From: Flavobacterium zepuense
GTDB taxonomy: Bacteria; Bacteroidota; Bacteroidia; Flavobacteriales; Flavobacteriaceae
Direction: 5' to 3'
DNA length: 64,000 nt
Assembly (NCBI RefSeq): GCF_007097145.1
Contig: NZ_VJVZ01000005.1
Coordinates: forward strand, 248,001-312,000
Shown here: positions 1-8,987 of the stretch, one piece after another
Numbering within the stretch: the stretch's first letter is position 1
Layout: every line of letters starts with the position of its first letter
Program-made: the position numbers and the translations under genes
The notes under the pieces: generated by a model
What the model was told of the DNA's origin: nothing
Database searches by the model: none
The model's input: only the letters and a program-made list of their open reading frames with translations

Positions 1-367
1 CAAAAAGATATACTTTAATACCGTTGGCAGAAAATACATCGGCAACTATTTTGCTAAGTACATCGCTGTTATTACGGCAATCATAAGCTATAGCAATCTT
101 AATTTCCTGATTAGGGAAGTTGGTGTGCAAATAATCACTAAGGCCTTGTGTGGCTTTACCTAACGTATATTTATTTATACGATTGGTGCCCGGGCCCATT
201 ATGCCCCTCATACCGCCGGTACCAAACTCAAGGTTACGGTAAAAGCTGTCTTCCAGTTCTTTGGGCGATGAGGTCATCATATCTTTAATGGCATCCTGTG
301 TTTCAGTATCAAAAACAGGGCTAAGCCATACATTTACTTTGTCGAGGATTGATTTTTCAATTTCCAT
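1..367 (-). CDS. Phospho-sugar mutase (phosphoglucomutase/phosphomannomutase type), N-terminal part only
   Basis: The gene runs off the left edge, so only the first 122 codons are present, starting with ATG at 367. The visible protein has the N-terminal signature of alpha-D-phosphohexomutases: FGTGGMRG near residue 48, then a Rossmann-like segment ending in IAYDCRNNS. The family interconverts hexose 1- and 6-phosphates through a phosphoserine enzyme, but the serine loop lies outside the window, so glucose versus mannose specificity cannot be judged. The long N-terminal lead before FGTGG fits the 550-600 residue Bacteroidetes form. It is followed on the same strand by sequence leading to a glycosyltransferase, which suits a role in supplying sugar phosphates. 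Confidence 0.85.
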   Translation of the reverse strand, partial: MEIEKSILDKVNVWLSPVFDTETQDAIKDMMTSSPKELEDSFYRNLEFGTGGMRGIMGPGTNRINKYTLGKATQGLSDYLHTNFPNQEIKIAIAYDCRNNSDVLSKIVADVFSANGIKVYLF

Positions 368-414
368 GGATGTGGGGGATTTATTATTTTTTCTTCTTGA
401 TTGTTGGAATAAAT

Positions 415-1365
415 TTATAAAGTTTCGCTGACTTTATAGCGCTCTTCGTTGTTTTTTGTACGAAGGATTATTTCGCCTAAAAAGCCTGCCAAAAACAGCT
501 GCGTACCTATTATCATGGTAGCCAGTGCTATGTAAAACCAGGGATTATCGGTAATTAATATGGCCCTTTCGTGCATATACAATTTATACAGCTTGTTAAT
601 GCCTATATATACTGCCGACGACAAACCTATTAAAAACATAAGCACACCCAGCGCCCCAAAAAGGTGCATGGGCCTTTTACCAAAACGCGACAGGAACCAA
701 ATGGTAATAAGGTCTAAGAAACCGTTTATAAAACGTTCCATACCAAATTTAGTGGTACCATATTTACGCGCCTGGTGAATAACTATTTTTTCGCCTATTT
801 TGCCAAAACCGGCATTTTTAGCAAGTACAGGTATGTAGCGGTGCATTTCGCCACTAACCTCTATATTTTTAACTACTTTTTGTTTGTATGCTTTTAACCC
901 ACAGTTAAAATCATGCAGCTTAACGCCCGATGTTTTCCTGGCAGCCCAGTTAAACAGTTTAGACGGCATATTTTTAGATAGGATAGAATCGTAACGCTTT
1001 TTTTTCCAGCCGGAAACTAAATCGAGTCCGCCGGAAGTTACCATGCTGTACAATCCCGGAATTTCTTCGGGGCTGTCCTGCAAATCGGCATCCATGGTAA
1101 TAATAACATCGCCTTGAGCCTTTGCAAAACCGGCATGAAGGGCTTGCGACTTGCCGTAGTTTTTAAAAAACTTTATGCCCTTTACATTAAGGTCTTTTTG
1201 GGCAAGTTGCTGTATTATAGGCCAGGAATCATCGGTACTACCATCATCAATAAAAATAACCTCATAACTATAGTTGTTCTGGGTCATTACCGATACGATC
1301 CACTGGTGGAGTTCCTTAAGAGATTCTTCTTCGTTTAAAAGGGGGATAACTATAGATAAGTTCAT
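415..1365 (-). CDS. Family 2 glycosyltransferase, polyprenyl-phosphate sugar transferase type (GtrB/DPM-like)
   Basis: A 316-residue membrane-attached glycosyltransferase. The N-terminal GT-A domain shows SIVIPLLNEEESL at residue 3, the nucleotide-binding IDDGSTDDSW near 40, and the metal-binding DADLQDSPEEI near 92. Two hydrophobic segments near residues 232-255 and 275-298 anchor the C-terminus. This layout is that of GtrB/DPM1 enzymes, which move a sugar from a nucleotide donor to undecaprenyl phosphate at the inner membrane. The donor sugar cannot be told from sequence. It lies 3 bp downstream of the DUF4199 gene on the same strand, so the two are probably co-transcribed. Confidence 0.9.
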   Translation of the reverse strand: MNLSIVIPLLNEEESLKELHQWIVSVMTQNNYSYEVIFIDDGSTDDSWPIIQQLAQKDLNVKGIKFFKNYGKSQALHAGFAKAQGDVIITMDADLQDSPEEIPGLYSMVTSGGLDLVSGWKKKRYDSILSKNMPSKLFNWAARKTSGVKLHDFNCGLKAYKQKVVKNIEVSGEMHRYIPVLAKNAGFGKIGEKIVIHQARKYGTTKFGMERFINGFLDLITIWFLSRFGKRPMHLFGALGVLMFLIGLSSAVYIGINKLYKLYMHERAILITDNPWFYIALATMIIGTQLFLAGFLGEIILRTKNNEERYKVSETL

Positions 1366-1368
1366 GTA

Positions 1369-1926
1369 TTAAAATGCTCCCGGATTTTCTTTTTTAACAA
1401 TGGCGCCAATAATAAGGCCGTTTATTAACCCTATAAAAGCATAAATAAGCATAGACATTGGCAACATAACATAAGGTTTCATGAATAGTTCTGCAACCTG
1501 TATTCCCATTTCCAGCTGCTCGGCTGTCATGTTAGGATTTTGTGCAACCATACCCTCTTTAGCTTTTTGCAGCATTTCTGCCTGTAGCTCGGGCAATACC
1601 ATATTAAATATAATGTTGAATACACCTAAGACCAAAGCAGCAATAACGGTTACAATTACACCTGCTTTAAGTGCTTGTGCCAGTGTTATATATCCGCCCG
1701 ATAATTTTTTATATTGATTACAGGCCAGGAAAATAAAAATCATTGGCAGTACTATATAATTAAGTAAAGAATTTACTACAGCTATTGCACCGCCATTTTG
1801 CGGATTAATGTCAAGGGCATAAAAAACAACAAATTCAATAATTAATACAAGCCCAAATACAACTCCATAACTTAGGGCAGCTTTTGCAGGCTTTACAGGT
1901 GGCGTAATTGTAATTTTTTCATCCAT
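1369..1926 (-). CDS. DUF4199 family membrane protein
   Basis: A 185-residue integral membrane protein with four predicted helices (about residues 17-37, 42-65, 86-110 and 150-178). The spacing of helices, and the acidic-polar stretch with a conserved-looking NPNMTAEQ segment between helices 3 and 4, match DUF4199 proteins, common in Bacteroidetes and without known function. It often lies directly upstream of a GtrB-like glycosyltransferase, as here (3 bp gap). A supporting role in the same lipid-linked sugar process is inferred from position only. Confidence 0.8.
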   Translation of the reverse strand: MDEKITITPPVKPAKAALSYGVVFGLVLIIEFVVFYALDINPQNGGAIAVVNSLLNYIVLPMIFIFLACNQYKKLSGGYITLAQALKAGVIVTVIAALVLGVFNIIFNMVLPELQAEMLQKAKEGMVAQNPNMTAEQLEMGIQVAELFMKPYVMLPMSMLIYAFIGLINGLIIGAIVKKENPGAF

Positions 1927-2026
1927 GGTATTTGTTTGTTTGGTTTAAGCAACAAATATACTAAATCCGCCTTTATGTGCTGTTAAAAAAGTGTTGTGGA
2001 TATTTGGAAAAAAATGGTGTGCTTTA

Positions 2027-2056
2027 TTTGATATTAAAAAAATAGTTGTAATTTTG
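2027..2056 (+). promoter_or_regulatory. Bacteroidetes-type promoter of rpmE2
   Basis: TTTG at 2027-2030 is followed after 18 bases by TAATTTTG at 2049-2056, a full match to the flavobacterial TAnnTTTG -7 element with its -33 TTTG. Transcription would start around 2060, giving a leader of roughly 100 bases before the L31 start codon. The first transcribed bases share an identical run with the rpmB leader (see findings). Confidence 0.65.
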
Positions 2057-2163
2057 CACCCTGATTTAAAAAGTTTATAAACAAAAAGTTGCAGTGCATT
2101 TATACCTTCCCTTAAAAGAAGCCGCAAAACAACCTGTAACCAAACAATAAAAATTTACTCAAA

Positions 2164-2436
2164 ATGAAAAAAGGTGTTCACCCGGAAAATTACAGATTAG
2201 TTGCTTTTAAAGACATGTCTAACGAAGAAGTGTTTTTAACTAAATCTACTGCTGATACTAAAGAAACAATTATACACGAAGGCGTTGAATACCCGGTAGT
2301 GAAAATGGAGATCTCTCGTACTTCTCACCCTTTCTACACAGGTAAATCTAAACTTATCGATACTGCAGGACGTATTGACAAGTTCAAAAACAAATATGCT
2401 AAATTTAGCAAAGAAACTAAGACTACAGAAGAGTAA
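2164..2436 (+). CDS. rpmE2: 50S ribosomal protein L31, type B
   Basis: A 90-residue protein beginning [20 protein letters not shown], with the TSHPFYTGK and [13 protein letters not shown] blocks typical of L31. It has no CxxC zinc ribbon, which makes it the type B, zinc-independent paralogue; many Bacteroidetes carry only this form. It is monocistronic, with a clear promoter upstream and a strong terminator immediately after the stop. The C-terminal tail [11 protein letters not shown] is a short acidic-polar extension. Confidence 0.97.
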   Translation: MKKGVHPENYRLVAFKDMSNEEVFLTKSTADTKETIIHEGVEYPVVKMEISRTSHPFYTGKSKLIDTAGRIDKFKNKYAKFSKETKTTEE

Positions 2437-2457
2437 TCACTTCTTACCTTATATAGC

Positions 2458-2489
2458 AAAGCCTTCCGGAAACGGAGGGCTTTTTTTTT
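2458..2489 (+). terminator. Rho-independent terminator of rpmE2
   Basis: An 11-bp stem (AAAGCCTTCCG paired with CGGAGGGCTTT, one G-T wobble), capped by a GAAA tetraloop, is followed by a run of nine T residues. Confidence 0.9.
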
Positions 2490-2614
2490 GAGATACTTAA
2501 GTAGCTAAGATACTTAGATGCTTAGAAATTCAGGAAACTTAGATTCTAAGCCCCTCAGATTCTAAGAACCTTTTTAGTAACTTTGGCACTTTGTAACTCT
2601 GTAACTCATAAAAA

Positions 2615-3790
2615 ATGAACTACATTCTTTTTGATGGCCCTGTGCGCAATGCTCTGCTGCCGTTTACCTTTACCCGCCCCGTGGCCGATATTAGGATTGG
2701 CATACTAACCATTCGCGAAAAATGGGAAAAATACCTGGGCTATACCACCACTACCGTAACCGAGGAATATCTTACCGATAAGTACCCTATGGTAGAGATG
2801 GAAGAGAATGTGCTTATTAACGCTGCTTACCTGCCTAACGAGGTGCTTGCCGAAATGGTTATGGCACTGGAGGAAAACCAGGCTATTTTTAGCGGCGACG
2901 AGGTTGTGGCGTTTTACAGTAAGGAGAATCAGGAAGAGGTAGATTTTGATACTTACGAGATTATTGAATATAATGAAGAGGGCTTAAAAGTTGAGCATGT
3001 TTGGGACATTTTTAAAAAGAATGATGCCGCCCTGCGTGAAGATTTTGAGCTCCTTACCGAGGGACGTACCTCTCAGCCCATACCATCAAGCGTAAACACC
3101 CTTAGCCCCGAGAATATTTTTATTGAAGAAGGTGCCAAACTTGAGTTTGTTACGCTTAATGCTTCAACAGGGCCTATTTATATTGGTAAAAATACCGAAA
3201 TTATGGAGGGCTCTATTATCCGCGGGCCGTTTGCCTTATGCGAAGGCGCCGTGGTTAAAATGTCAGCTAAAGTATATGGCGCTACGACCGTTGGGCCGGA
3301 GTGCAGGATTGGTGGCGAAGTGAGCAACTCGGTACTCTTTGGCTATTCTAACAAAGGGCATGATGGCTTTTTGGGCAACTCGGTATTAGGAGAATGGTGC
3401 AACCTTGGGGCAGACACCAACAACTCTAACCTTAAAAATAACTACGAAGAGGTTAAACTGTGGGATTATGAAAAAGGCAGCTTTGTAAAAACGGGACTCC
3501 AGTTTTGCGGCCTTATGATGGGCGACCATAGCAAAAGCGGTATCAATACCATGTTTAATACCGGTACGGTTGTAGGGGTTTGCGCCAATATTTTTGGCAG
3601 TGGCTTCCCTCGCAATTTTGTACCCAGCTTTTCATGGGGTGGCGCTGCCGGCATGATGACCTACGATGTTAAAAAGGCTTTTGAAACTGCACGCATTGTT
3701 ATGTCGCGCCGCGATGTTGAATTTACTCCCGAAGATGAAGCAATTCTTGCCGAAGTGTATCAACAAACCGAAAAACTTAGAAATATATAG
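2615..3790 (+). CDS. GlmU-like sugar nucleotidyltransferase/acetyltransferase (alternative bacterial GlmU family)
   Basis: A 391-residue protein whose N-terminus (MNYILFDGPVRNALLPFTFT, then RPVADIRIGI) and C-terminal half match the alternative GlmU family of Bacteroidetes. The second half (from about residue 170) is rich in hexapeptide-type turns (IGKNTEIMEG, IRGPFALCEG, VGPECRIGGE) forming a left-handed beta helix. Family members are assigned UDP-GlcNAc diphosphorylase and glucosamine-1-phosphate acetyltransferase activity by comparison; this is not visible directly. The window also encodes a GlmM-like mutase at 62.2 kb, which would make its substrate. The N-terminal part is shorter than the pyrophosphorylase domain of Escherichia coli GlmU. 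Confidence 0.85.
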   Translation: MNYILFDGPVRNALLPFTFTRPVADIRIGILTIREKWEKYLGYTTTTVTEEYLTDKYPMVEMEENVLINAAYLPNEVLAEMVMALEENQAIFSGDEVVAFYSKENQEEVDFDTYEIIEYNEEGLKVEHVWDIFKKNDAALREDFELLTEGRTSQPIPSSVNTLSPENIFIEEGAKLEFVTLNASTGPIYIGKNTEIMEGSIIRGPFALCEGAVVKMSAKVYGATTVGPECRIGGEVSNSVLFGYSNKGHDGFLGNSVLGEWCNLGADTNNSNLKNNYEEVKLWDYEKGSFVKTGLQFCGLMMGDHSKSGINTMFNTGTVVGVCANIFGSGFPRNFVPSFSWGGAAGMMTYDVKKAFETARIVMSRRDVEFTPEDEAILAEVYQQTEKLRNI

Positions 3791-3817
3791 TCAGCTTAGC
3801 TGTACAAATACTATTGA

Positions 3818-4441
3818 ATGGCAAGGCAAAGAAGATATAAACCTAAGTTTGGTATAGTTACATTGTTAGTGCTGTTGGCACTCGCGGTTTTTTATAACTA
3901 TTACAATAAATCTCAAAATACCCCACGCCCGGAACAGGTAAAGGAAAAACGCACTAAAAAAGTCCGTAAGCCTAAAGAGCTAAAAGAACTGCGCTACCTC
4001 ACGGTTTTTACAGGAAAGGTTATTGGTATTAAAGATGGCGATACTTTTGAGGTATTGTATGACGGTGCGTCTGAGCGCATTCGGCTTGCTGACATTGATT
4101 GTCCCGAAAAATCGCAGGCTTTTGGTAAAAATGCCCGCCAATATGCATCGGACTTATGTTTTGGTAAAACCGTAACGGTAAGTTCTAACGGTAAGCGCGA
4201 CCGCTATAACCGCATTGTGGGTACCATAGTAACTAAAGATGGTGTTAATGTAAACGAGGCATTGTTAAAGGCCGGACTGGCATGGCACTACAAACAATAC
4301 TCTAAAAATCATCCTGAATTATCCGACCTTGAAGAACAGGCGCGGCAAAGCCAGCTTGGCCTTTGGGCCGATAAAAAGCCTGTTGCCCCGTGGGATTGGC
4401 GTAAAAATAAAAGAAAAAAGAAAACGGCTGCCGCAATATGA
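3818..4441 (+). CDS. Thermonuclease-family (SNase-like) protein, membrane-anchored
   Basis: A 207-residue protein with one N-terminal hydrophobic helix (about residues 9-27), then a basic linker and a staphylococcal-nuclease fold from about residue 62. Active-site landmarks are GDTFEVLYDG, IRLADIDCPEKSQ (Asp and Arg of the Ca site), a basic KRDRYNRIVG block with the second catalytic arginine, and the closing GLAWHYKQYS. The family cleaves DNA and RNA to 3' nucleotides in a Ca-dependent way. The helix suggests a periplasm-facing, membrane-tethered enzyme. It lies 28 bp after the GlmU-like gene and ends inside the terminator it shares with the convergent PepSY-like gene. Confidence 0.9.
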   Translation: MARQRRYKPKFGIVTLLVLLALAVFYNYYNKSQNTPRPEQVKEKRTKKVRKPKELKELRYLTVFTGKVIGIKDGDTFEVLYDGASERIRLADIDCPEKSQAFGKNARQYASDLCFGKTVTVSSNGKRDRYNRIVGTIVTKDGVNVNEALLKAGLAWHYKQYSKNHPELSDLEEQARQSQLGLWADKKPVAPWDWRKNKRKKKTAAAI

Positions 4442-4462
4442 TGCGATAGCCGTTTTCTTTTT
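4415..4462. terminator. Bidirectional terminator between the nuclease and PepSY-like genes
   Basis: AAAAAGAAAACGGCT at 4415-4429 pairs perfectly with the complement at 4448-4462, a 15-bp stem with A-tract and T-tract flanks on both strands. It overlaps the last codons of the nuclease gene and serves both convergent genes. Confidence 0.85.
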
Positions 4463-4479
4463 GAAAAGCATATAGCGGA

Positions 4480-4929
4480 TTAATCATCCACCCTTAAAAA
4501 CTTACCCGTGTTGTCAAATTCCAGTTCCACATCGTTGGTAAATTCCAGTTTGTAACCATAGTGTTTTTTCTCAATTTTTTCTACTGCAAGGCCTTTATAG
4601 TGGGCAGCATTATAGTCGGCAATAGCTTTAGGTAATACTGTTGCAGGCATAGTACTCCTGTTGGCATCAACCTCTTTCCAATTGCCTTTTTCATCAAATT
4701 CTACTTCGGTACCGCCGGTAAAACGCAATTCGTATTCAGTTTCGGTCAGGTCTTTATCTTTAATAATGTACGATGTCGCCTGGTTCGGAAAGTTAGCCTT
4801 GATAAAACTTTGTGCAGCGGCAGGTAATTCAGCTACGGTAATGTTAGTTTTTTGGGCAGTACAGGCAAAGCTTAGTAAAGAAGCTACTCCTAATAAAATT
4901 GTTTTTGGGTATGCAAATTGCGTTTTCAT
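4480..4929 (-). CDS. Secreted PepSY-like (DUF2874) protein
   Basis: A 149-residue exported protein with an N-terminal signal peptide ending around LLSFACTAQ. The mature part holds two copies of the DUF2874/PepSY-like beta unit, visible as the paired patterns FTGGTEVEFDEKGNWKEVD and FTNDVELEFDNTGKFLRVDD. Such proteins are periplasmic and of unknown ligand. In many Bacteroidetes they sit beside two-component systems, and here the gene follows the histidine kinase on the same strand after about 75 bp. It may be a regulated output or a sensor accessory; that is inference from position. Confidence 0.85.
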   Translation of the reverse strand: MKTQFAYPKTILLGVASLLSFACTAQKTNITVAELPAAAQSFIKANFPNQATSYIIKDKDLTETEYELRFTGGTEVEFDEKGNWKEVDANRSTMPATVLPKAIADYNAAHYKGLAVEKIEKKHYGYKLEFTNDVELEFDNTGKFLRVDD

Positions 4930-5003
4930 AATGTCTTGTTTTTAAATTGTAGTACAAGTTTATAACCACAATCTGGAAACAATTAGGAATCAAAAAAACT
5001 TTT

Positions 5004-6308
5004 CTATTTTTTATTTGGGAAGGTTACCGTAAACGCATGGTTGCCGCTAAAACTATAATTTACAGTCAATTTATAGCTGTTGGCAATAGACCATACTATA
5101 GATAATCCTAACCCGGTTGATTGCTCGTTGTTAGAGTTTCTATAAAAACGGTCAAAAACCTTACGCTCGTCCAGTGGGGCATTGGCACCAGTATTTTGTA
5201 CTGAAAGGCTGTTAGGGGTAATAATAATATTTACCACACCACCGGCATGGTTATGCACCAATGCATTTTTAAGCAGGTTGGTAATTAGGGTAAGTGCAAG
5301 GCCTTTGTTCATGTTAAAACTCAATTCACCTTGGGGTATAACATTAATGGTAATCTCCCTAAATTCGGCCAGGTCTTCAAAATCTTCAGCCAGTTGTTTA
5401 ACAAGGTCGTTAAAGTTTACGGCATCTTCATCGGCATATTGCCTGTTCTCTATTTTAGAGAGCAGCAGTAACGATTTATTAAGGTGCACCAAACGGTTAA
5501 GGGTATCGCTTACCTTGCCAATTTCCATCATCTGCTTATCGGGCAGGTTGTTGTTCTCGGCAAAAAGTTCCAGCTTATTAAGGCTAATGGCAAGAGGGGT
5601 TTGCAGCTCGTGCGATGCATTTTCTATAAATTGTTTCTGGCTGGAGTAAATGGCCTCGCTTCGTTTAAGTAAATCTTCAAGTTCATCGCCCAATACTTTA
5701 AACTCCGATACCGGCGAATCAGGCGCAGTAAAAGCTCTCCCGGTGCCCAGTTTGTAATTTTTAAGGTTGCCCAGCAATTCATAAAACGAATGCCAAACCC
5801 TGTGCAAAATGTAGTGGTTTAACAGCGCAATGCTAATAACCAGCATAATATAAAGCGCTACGAGGGCAGTAAGCAGGTCTTCAAGCAGTTCGTCTTCCTC
5901 TACCATACTGGCGCGGATGGTAAGCTTATAGGGGTTGCCCTGCGGGTCGTTAAAAACCGTTTCCAGCAACCGGATAGGCTCGTTATCATCGTCGTACTCC
6001 ATAAACTCGAAAGTACTCGTAAACTTATCCGAAAAGTCATAACTGCCTTTTGGCAACGGCTCTATTTTGAACTGGTTAATGCCAAATTCAGATGTTTCAA
6101 ATAATTCCGGATGGGCATACGCCTCGCGCTCAATAAGTATCTTGGAATTTTTAAGGCCGTCGTCTATATTATCATACACTTCCTCTAAAATAATAGCATA
6201 AAACATGCCCGCCCAAATCGCAATAATTACCAGCAGCGCCACAACAAGGTAGCGCAGCGTGTAATATTGTAGCGAGACACTTTTTTTAGGTTGTTTTATA
6301 CTGCTCAT
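5004..6308 (-). CDS. Two-component sensor histidine kinase
   Basis: A 434-residue membrane kinase. Helices near residues 15-36 and 148-168 bound a periplasmic sensor domain of about 110 residues rich in acidic groups. The cytoplasmic part has the phospho-acceptor H-box IENASHELQTPLAISLNKLE (about 232-251), the N-box LALTLITNLLKNALVHN and the G-box TGLGLSIVWSIANSY, so all kinase motifs are intact. The start lies 1 bp after the response-regulator stop, so the pair is translationally coupled. The D-box region is weakly conserved (VNIIITPNSLSVQNTG), as in CusS/QseC-like kinases. Confidence 0.93.
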   Translation of the reverse strand: MSSIKQPKKSVSLQYYTLRYLVVALLVIIAIWAGMFYAIILEEVYDNIDDGLKNSKILIEREAYAHPELFETSEFGINQFKIEPLPKGSYDFSDKFTSTFEFMEYDDDNEPIRLLETVFNDPQGNPYKLTIRASMVEEDELLEDLLTALVALYIMLVISIALLNHYILHRVWHSFYELLGNLKNYKLGTGRAFTAPDSPVSEFKVLGDELEDLLKRSEAIYSSQKQFIENASHELQTPLAISLNKLELFAENNNLPDKQMMEIGKVSDTLNRLVHLNKSLLLLSKIENRQYADEDAVNFNDLVKQLAEDFEDLAEFREITINVIPQGELSFNMNKGLALTLITNLLKNALVHNHAGGVVNIIITPNSLSVQNTGANAPLDERKVFDRFYRNSNNEQSTGLGLSIVWSIANSYKLTVNYSFSGNHAFTVTFPNKK

Positions 6309-6309
6309 T

Positions 6310-6987
6310 TTATGAAGTCGTTAGTTTGTAGCCCATACCGTATACTGCCTGGATATCAGCTTCGGCACCGGCATCTTTCATTTTTTTACGAAGGTTTTTT
6401 ATTTGGGAATATACAAAGTCAAGGTTATCGGCCTGATCGATATAATCGCCCCAAACAGACTCTGCTAAAGCTGTTTTGTTAACCAGCCTGTTGGGGTTTA
6501 TCATAAAATAATACAGCAGGTCAAACTCTTTGCGGTTAAGGGTAAGGTCGATACCATTTACGGTAACCGTTCGCAGTTCCGGCGATAGCTTTATATTTTC
6601 GAGGGTAACAAACGTATCGCCATCATGGCTTTTGCGCCTTATAGCCGATTTGATACGCGCATGCAGTTCTGCTAAATGAAAAGGTTTTGCAAGATAATCA
6701 TCGGCACCCAGGTCAAGGCCTTCCACCTTATCATCCACACTATCTTTAGCCGAGATAATTATTACAGCCTCCTTTTTTTGCATTTGCTTAAGCTCGCGCA
6801 CCAGGTTAAGGCCACTACCATTGGGCAGCATTATATCTACCAAAATACAATCGTAATCATAACTGCCAATTTTTTCGAGGCCGGTTATGTAGTCGTTTGC
6901 GGTCTCTACAATGTATTTTTCTTTTTCTAAAGATTCCCGTATAACCTCCCTGAGGCCCTGTTCATCTTCTACAATAAGAATTTTCAT
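6310..6987 (-). CDS. OmpR-family response regulator
   Basis: A 225-residue regulator beginning MKILIVEDEQGL. The receiver domain has the acidic pair at 8-9, phospho-acceptor Asp51 in CILVDIMLPNGSG, and the conserved Lys in YLAKPFHLAEL. The C-terminal winged helix ends YSQIKNLRKKMKDAGAEADI. An upstream in-frame start at 7098 would add 37 residues of non-homologous sequence running into an intergenic repeat, so the ATG at 6987 is preferred. It is the first gene of a regulator-kinase-PepSY cluster; the stimulus is unknown. Confidence 0.94.
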   Translation of the reverse strand: MKILIVEDEQGLREVIRESLEKEKYIVETANDYITGLEKIGSYDYDCILVDIMLPNGSGLNLVRELKQMQKKEAVIIISAKDSVDDKVEGLDLGADDYLAKPFHLAELHARIKSAIRRKSHDGDTFVTLENIKLSPELRTVTVNGIDLTLNRKEFDLLYYFMINPNRLVNKTALAESVWGDYIDQADNLDFVYSQIKNLRKKMKDAGAEADIQAVYGMGYKLTTS

Positions 6988-7084
6988 GTGTGTAATTTTA
7001 TGCGTATACCAAATATACCAATTAACGCAGCAAGGAACGATTACATTCTGGAAAGATTTGGGAATTTTCCATCGTTTTTCTTGC

Positions 7085-7139
7085 CACGAATTACACAAAT
7101 TGCCACAAAATTAATTATTGCAAATCGGTGTAATTCGTG
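7085..7139. repeat. Inverted repeat of an interspersed family (CACGAATT type)
   Basis: CACGAATTACAC at 7085-7096 is the exact reverse complement of GTGTAATTCGTG at 7128-7139, with an AT-rich loop between. A related inverted element lies at 34833-34891 and a half copy at 56246-56266. It sits between the response-regulator start and the end of the peptide-binding gene. Confidence 0.7.
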
Positions 7140-7148
7140 TTAGATTTA

Positions 7149-8747
7149 TTATTTTTTTACCCGCTTTAAAATTAAAGAATTTAGTGGGTTTATCCCTAAT
7201 CCTGTTACGCCATTTCGGGTAAAACGGGCAGCCTTATCATAAAACAGCGGGATAACCGGCGCTTCCTGCATAACCAGTTCGTCCATTTTTTTGTAGAGTT
7301 CCTGGCGTTTTTTATCATCAGTTTCTAAAAAGGCCTGCTCATAAAGTTTATCGAATTCAGCATTTTTAAAATGGGTATAATTAGGCCCGCCCGGCGAAAA
7401 ATTCTTACTGTAAAATAACGACAGATAGTTCTCAGCATCCGGGTAATCCGCAATCCAGGTAGCTTTAAAAAAAGCCGATTTACCTGTAGAAATAGACTGT
7501 GTAAGCGTAGTAGGCGGATTAACATCTACCTCTACATTTAGCCCAATTTTCTGCCATTCGCGTTGCAGGTATTCGGCAATATCAAGGTAGGATGCCGTAG
7601 TACTCATTTGTATTTTAGGGTTGCTATCTCCCGTTTGTTTTTTGTATTCGGCAACCAGTTCGCGTGCTTTGGCGGCATCAAAAGTGTACCCCTTAGCGCC
7701 CGACCCTGCAAGCCCGTTCGGTATTATACCTTTTGTTGCGCCCGTACCCATATTATTGCGCAGGAACAAGATCATTTTATTACGGTCGAAACCATAGTTG
7801 AGCGCCTGGCGAATGCGTTTGTCTTTAACAGCCTTATCGGCGCCATCCAGCCTAAAGCCCATGTACTCGGTATTTAAGTACGGACCCGTAATCATTTTTA
7901 CGCTGTTGCGGTATTTAGGCGCCAGTTCGCCTTTTGGTGTAAGTATTTCATCTTTATACGATGGGTCAAGGCCCGAAACAAAATCAAGCTTGCCCTGCAC
8001 AAACTGCAAAAAGCCGCTTTGCTTATCGGGTAAAAAGGTAATGGCAACGGCTTCAAGGTAGGGTAGTTGTACGCCTTTCTCATCGCGCTCATAATACAAT
8101 GGGTTTTTACGGAGCACCAGTTTTACATTTTCTTCCCAGATTTTAAACTGAAAAGGCCCTGTACCAATGGGTGCCGACCTAAAATCGTACCCAGGTTTAT
8201 CAAATGCCTCATGCGGTACTACCGATGCGTATTTCATAGTAAGTAATCCTAAAAAAGCAGGAAAGGTTTTAGTAAGCTGTATCTGGAAAACCGAATCGTT
8301 AACCGCTTTAAAGCCTTCCACATTTTGTAATATCCAACGGCCGGGAGCTGCAACTTTCTCGTCTAAAAGGCGGTTAAGGCTGTAAGTAAAGTCGGCCGCG
8401 GTAACCGTGCGGGTACTGTCGGCACCAAAAAGGCTGCTTTTATGAAAACGCACATCATTCCTAAGCAAAAAGGTATACGTTTTACCATCTGGAGATATCG
8501 TCCACGATTTGGCAATATCGGGTTTAATGTTAAGGCTGTCATCTAATTGTACGAACCCATTATATAGTTGGTTACAAACCCATATAGAGGGGCGAATCTT
8601 GGCAAAGGCAGGATCTAACGAGTTTACAGCAGCATTTTCGTTGTAACGGAAAACAAGCTTGTCGTTCGTTTCTGAATTATTTTTTGCGCATGCAGCAAAT
8701 AATAACAAAAAGGCTATAAAAGGTAAATATTTAAAAATTTGGCGCAT
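7149..8747 (-). CDS. Peptide ABC transporter substrate-binding lipoprotein (SBP family 5)
   Basis: A 532-residue family 5 extracellular solute-binding protein. It has a lipoprotein signal with lipobox LFAAC (lipidation at Cys20), so it is membrane-anchored. Family landmarks are DIAKSWTISPDGKTYTFLLR near 75-95, VTAADFTYSLNRLLD, APIGTGPFQFKIW, and KKRQELYKKMDELV near the C-terminus. Related DppA/OppA proteins bind di- or oligopeptides for an ABC importer. No permease or ATPase gene is adjacent, so this is an orphan binding protein here. Confidence 0.92.
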   Translation of the reverse strand: MRQIFKYLPFIAFLLLFAACAKNNSETNDKLVFRYNENAAVNSLDPAFAKIRPSIWVCNQLYNGFVQLDDSLNIKPDIAKSWTISPDGKTYTFLLRNDVRFHKSSLFGADSTRTVTAADFTYSLNRLLDEKVAAPGRWILQNVEGFKAVNDSVFQIQLTKTFPAFLGLLTMKYASVVPHEAFDKPGYDFRSAPIGTGPFQFKIWEENVKLVLRKNPLYYERDEKGVQLPYLEAVAITFLPDKQSGFLQFVQGKLDFVSGLDPSYKDEILTPKGELAPKYRNSVKMITGPYLNTEYMGFRLDGADKAVKDKRIRQALNYGFDRNKMILFLRNNMGTGATKGIIPNGLAGSGAKGYTFDAAKARELVAEYKKQTGDSNPKIQMSTTASYLDIAEYLQREWQKIGLNVEVDVNPPTTLTQSISTGKSAFFKATWIADYPDAENYLSLFYSKNFSPGGPNYTHFKNAEFDKLYEQAFLETDDKKRQELYKKMDELVMQEAPVIPLFYDKAARFTRNGVTGLGINPLNSLILKRVKK

Positions 8748-8987
8748 GTACTAACTATAATATAACGTTTGATGTATTTTGAGTGCCTTAAAAATGAATT
8801 TTATTTATAATTAATCTGTTTTAGCTGCATTTAATTGTTCGTTTGTCGCTTTTTTGCTTTTAAAGTAATGTAGTATTAACAAATTATATATAAATTTTTC
8901 ATAATTTAACCGCCCGCTTTTACAAGTAGCATTATGGATGGCAACAAGCCATAAAGATATTGTATTTGGCGTAAATGTAATGTAGCA

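Noticed and set aside
8748..8987. A riboswitch or glutamine-responsive leader before gltB
   Set aside because: The leader is AT-rich without a stable conserved fold that I can match.
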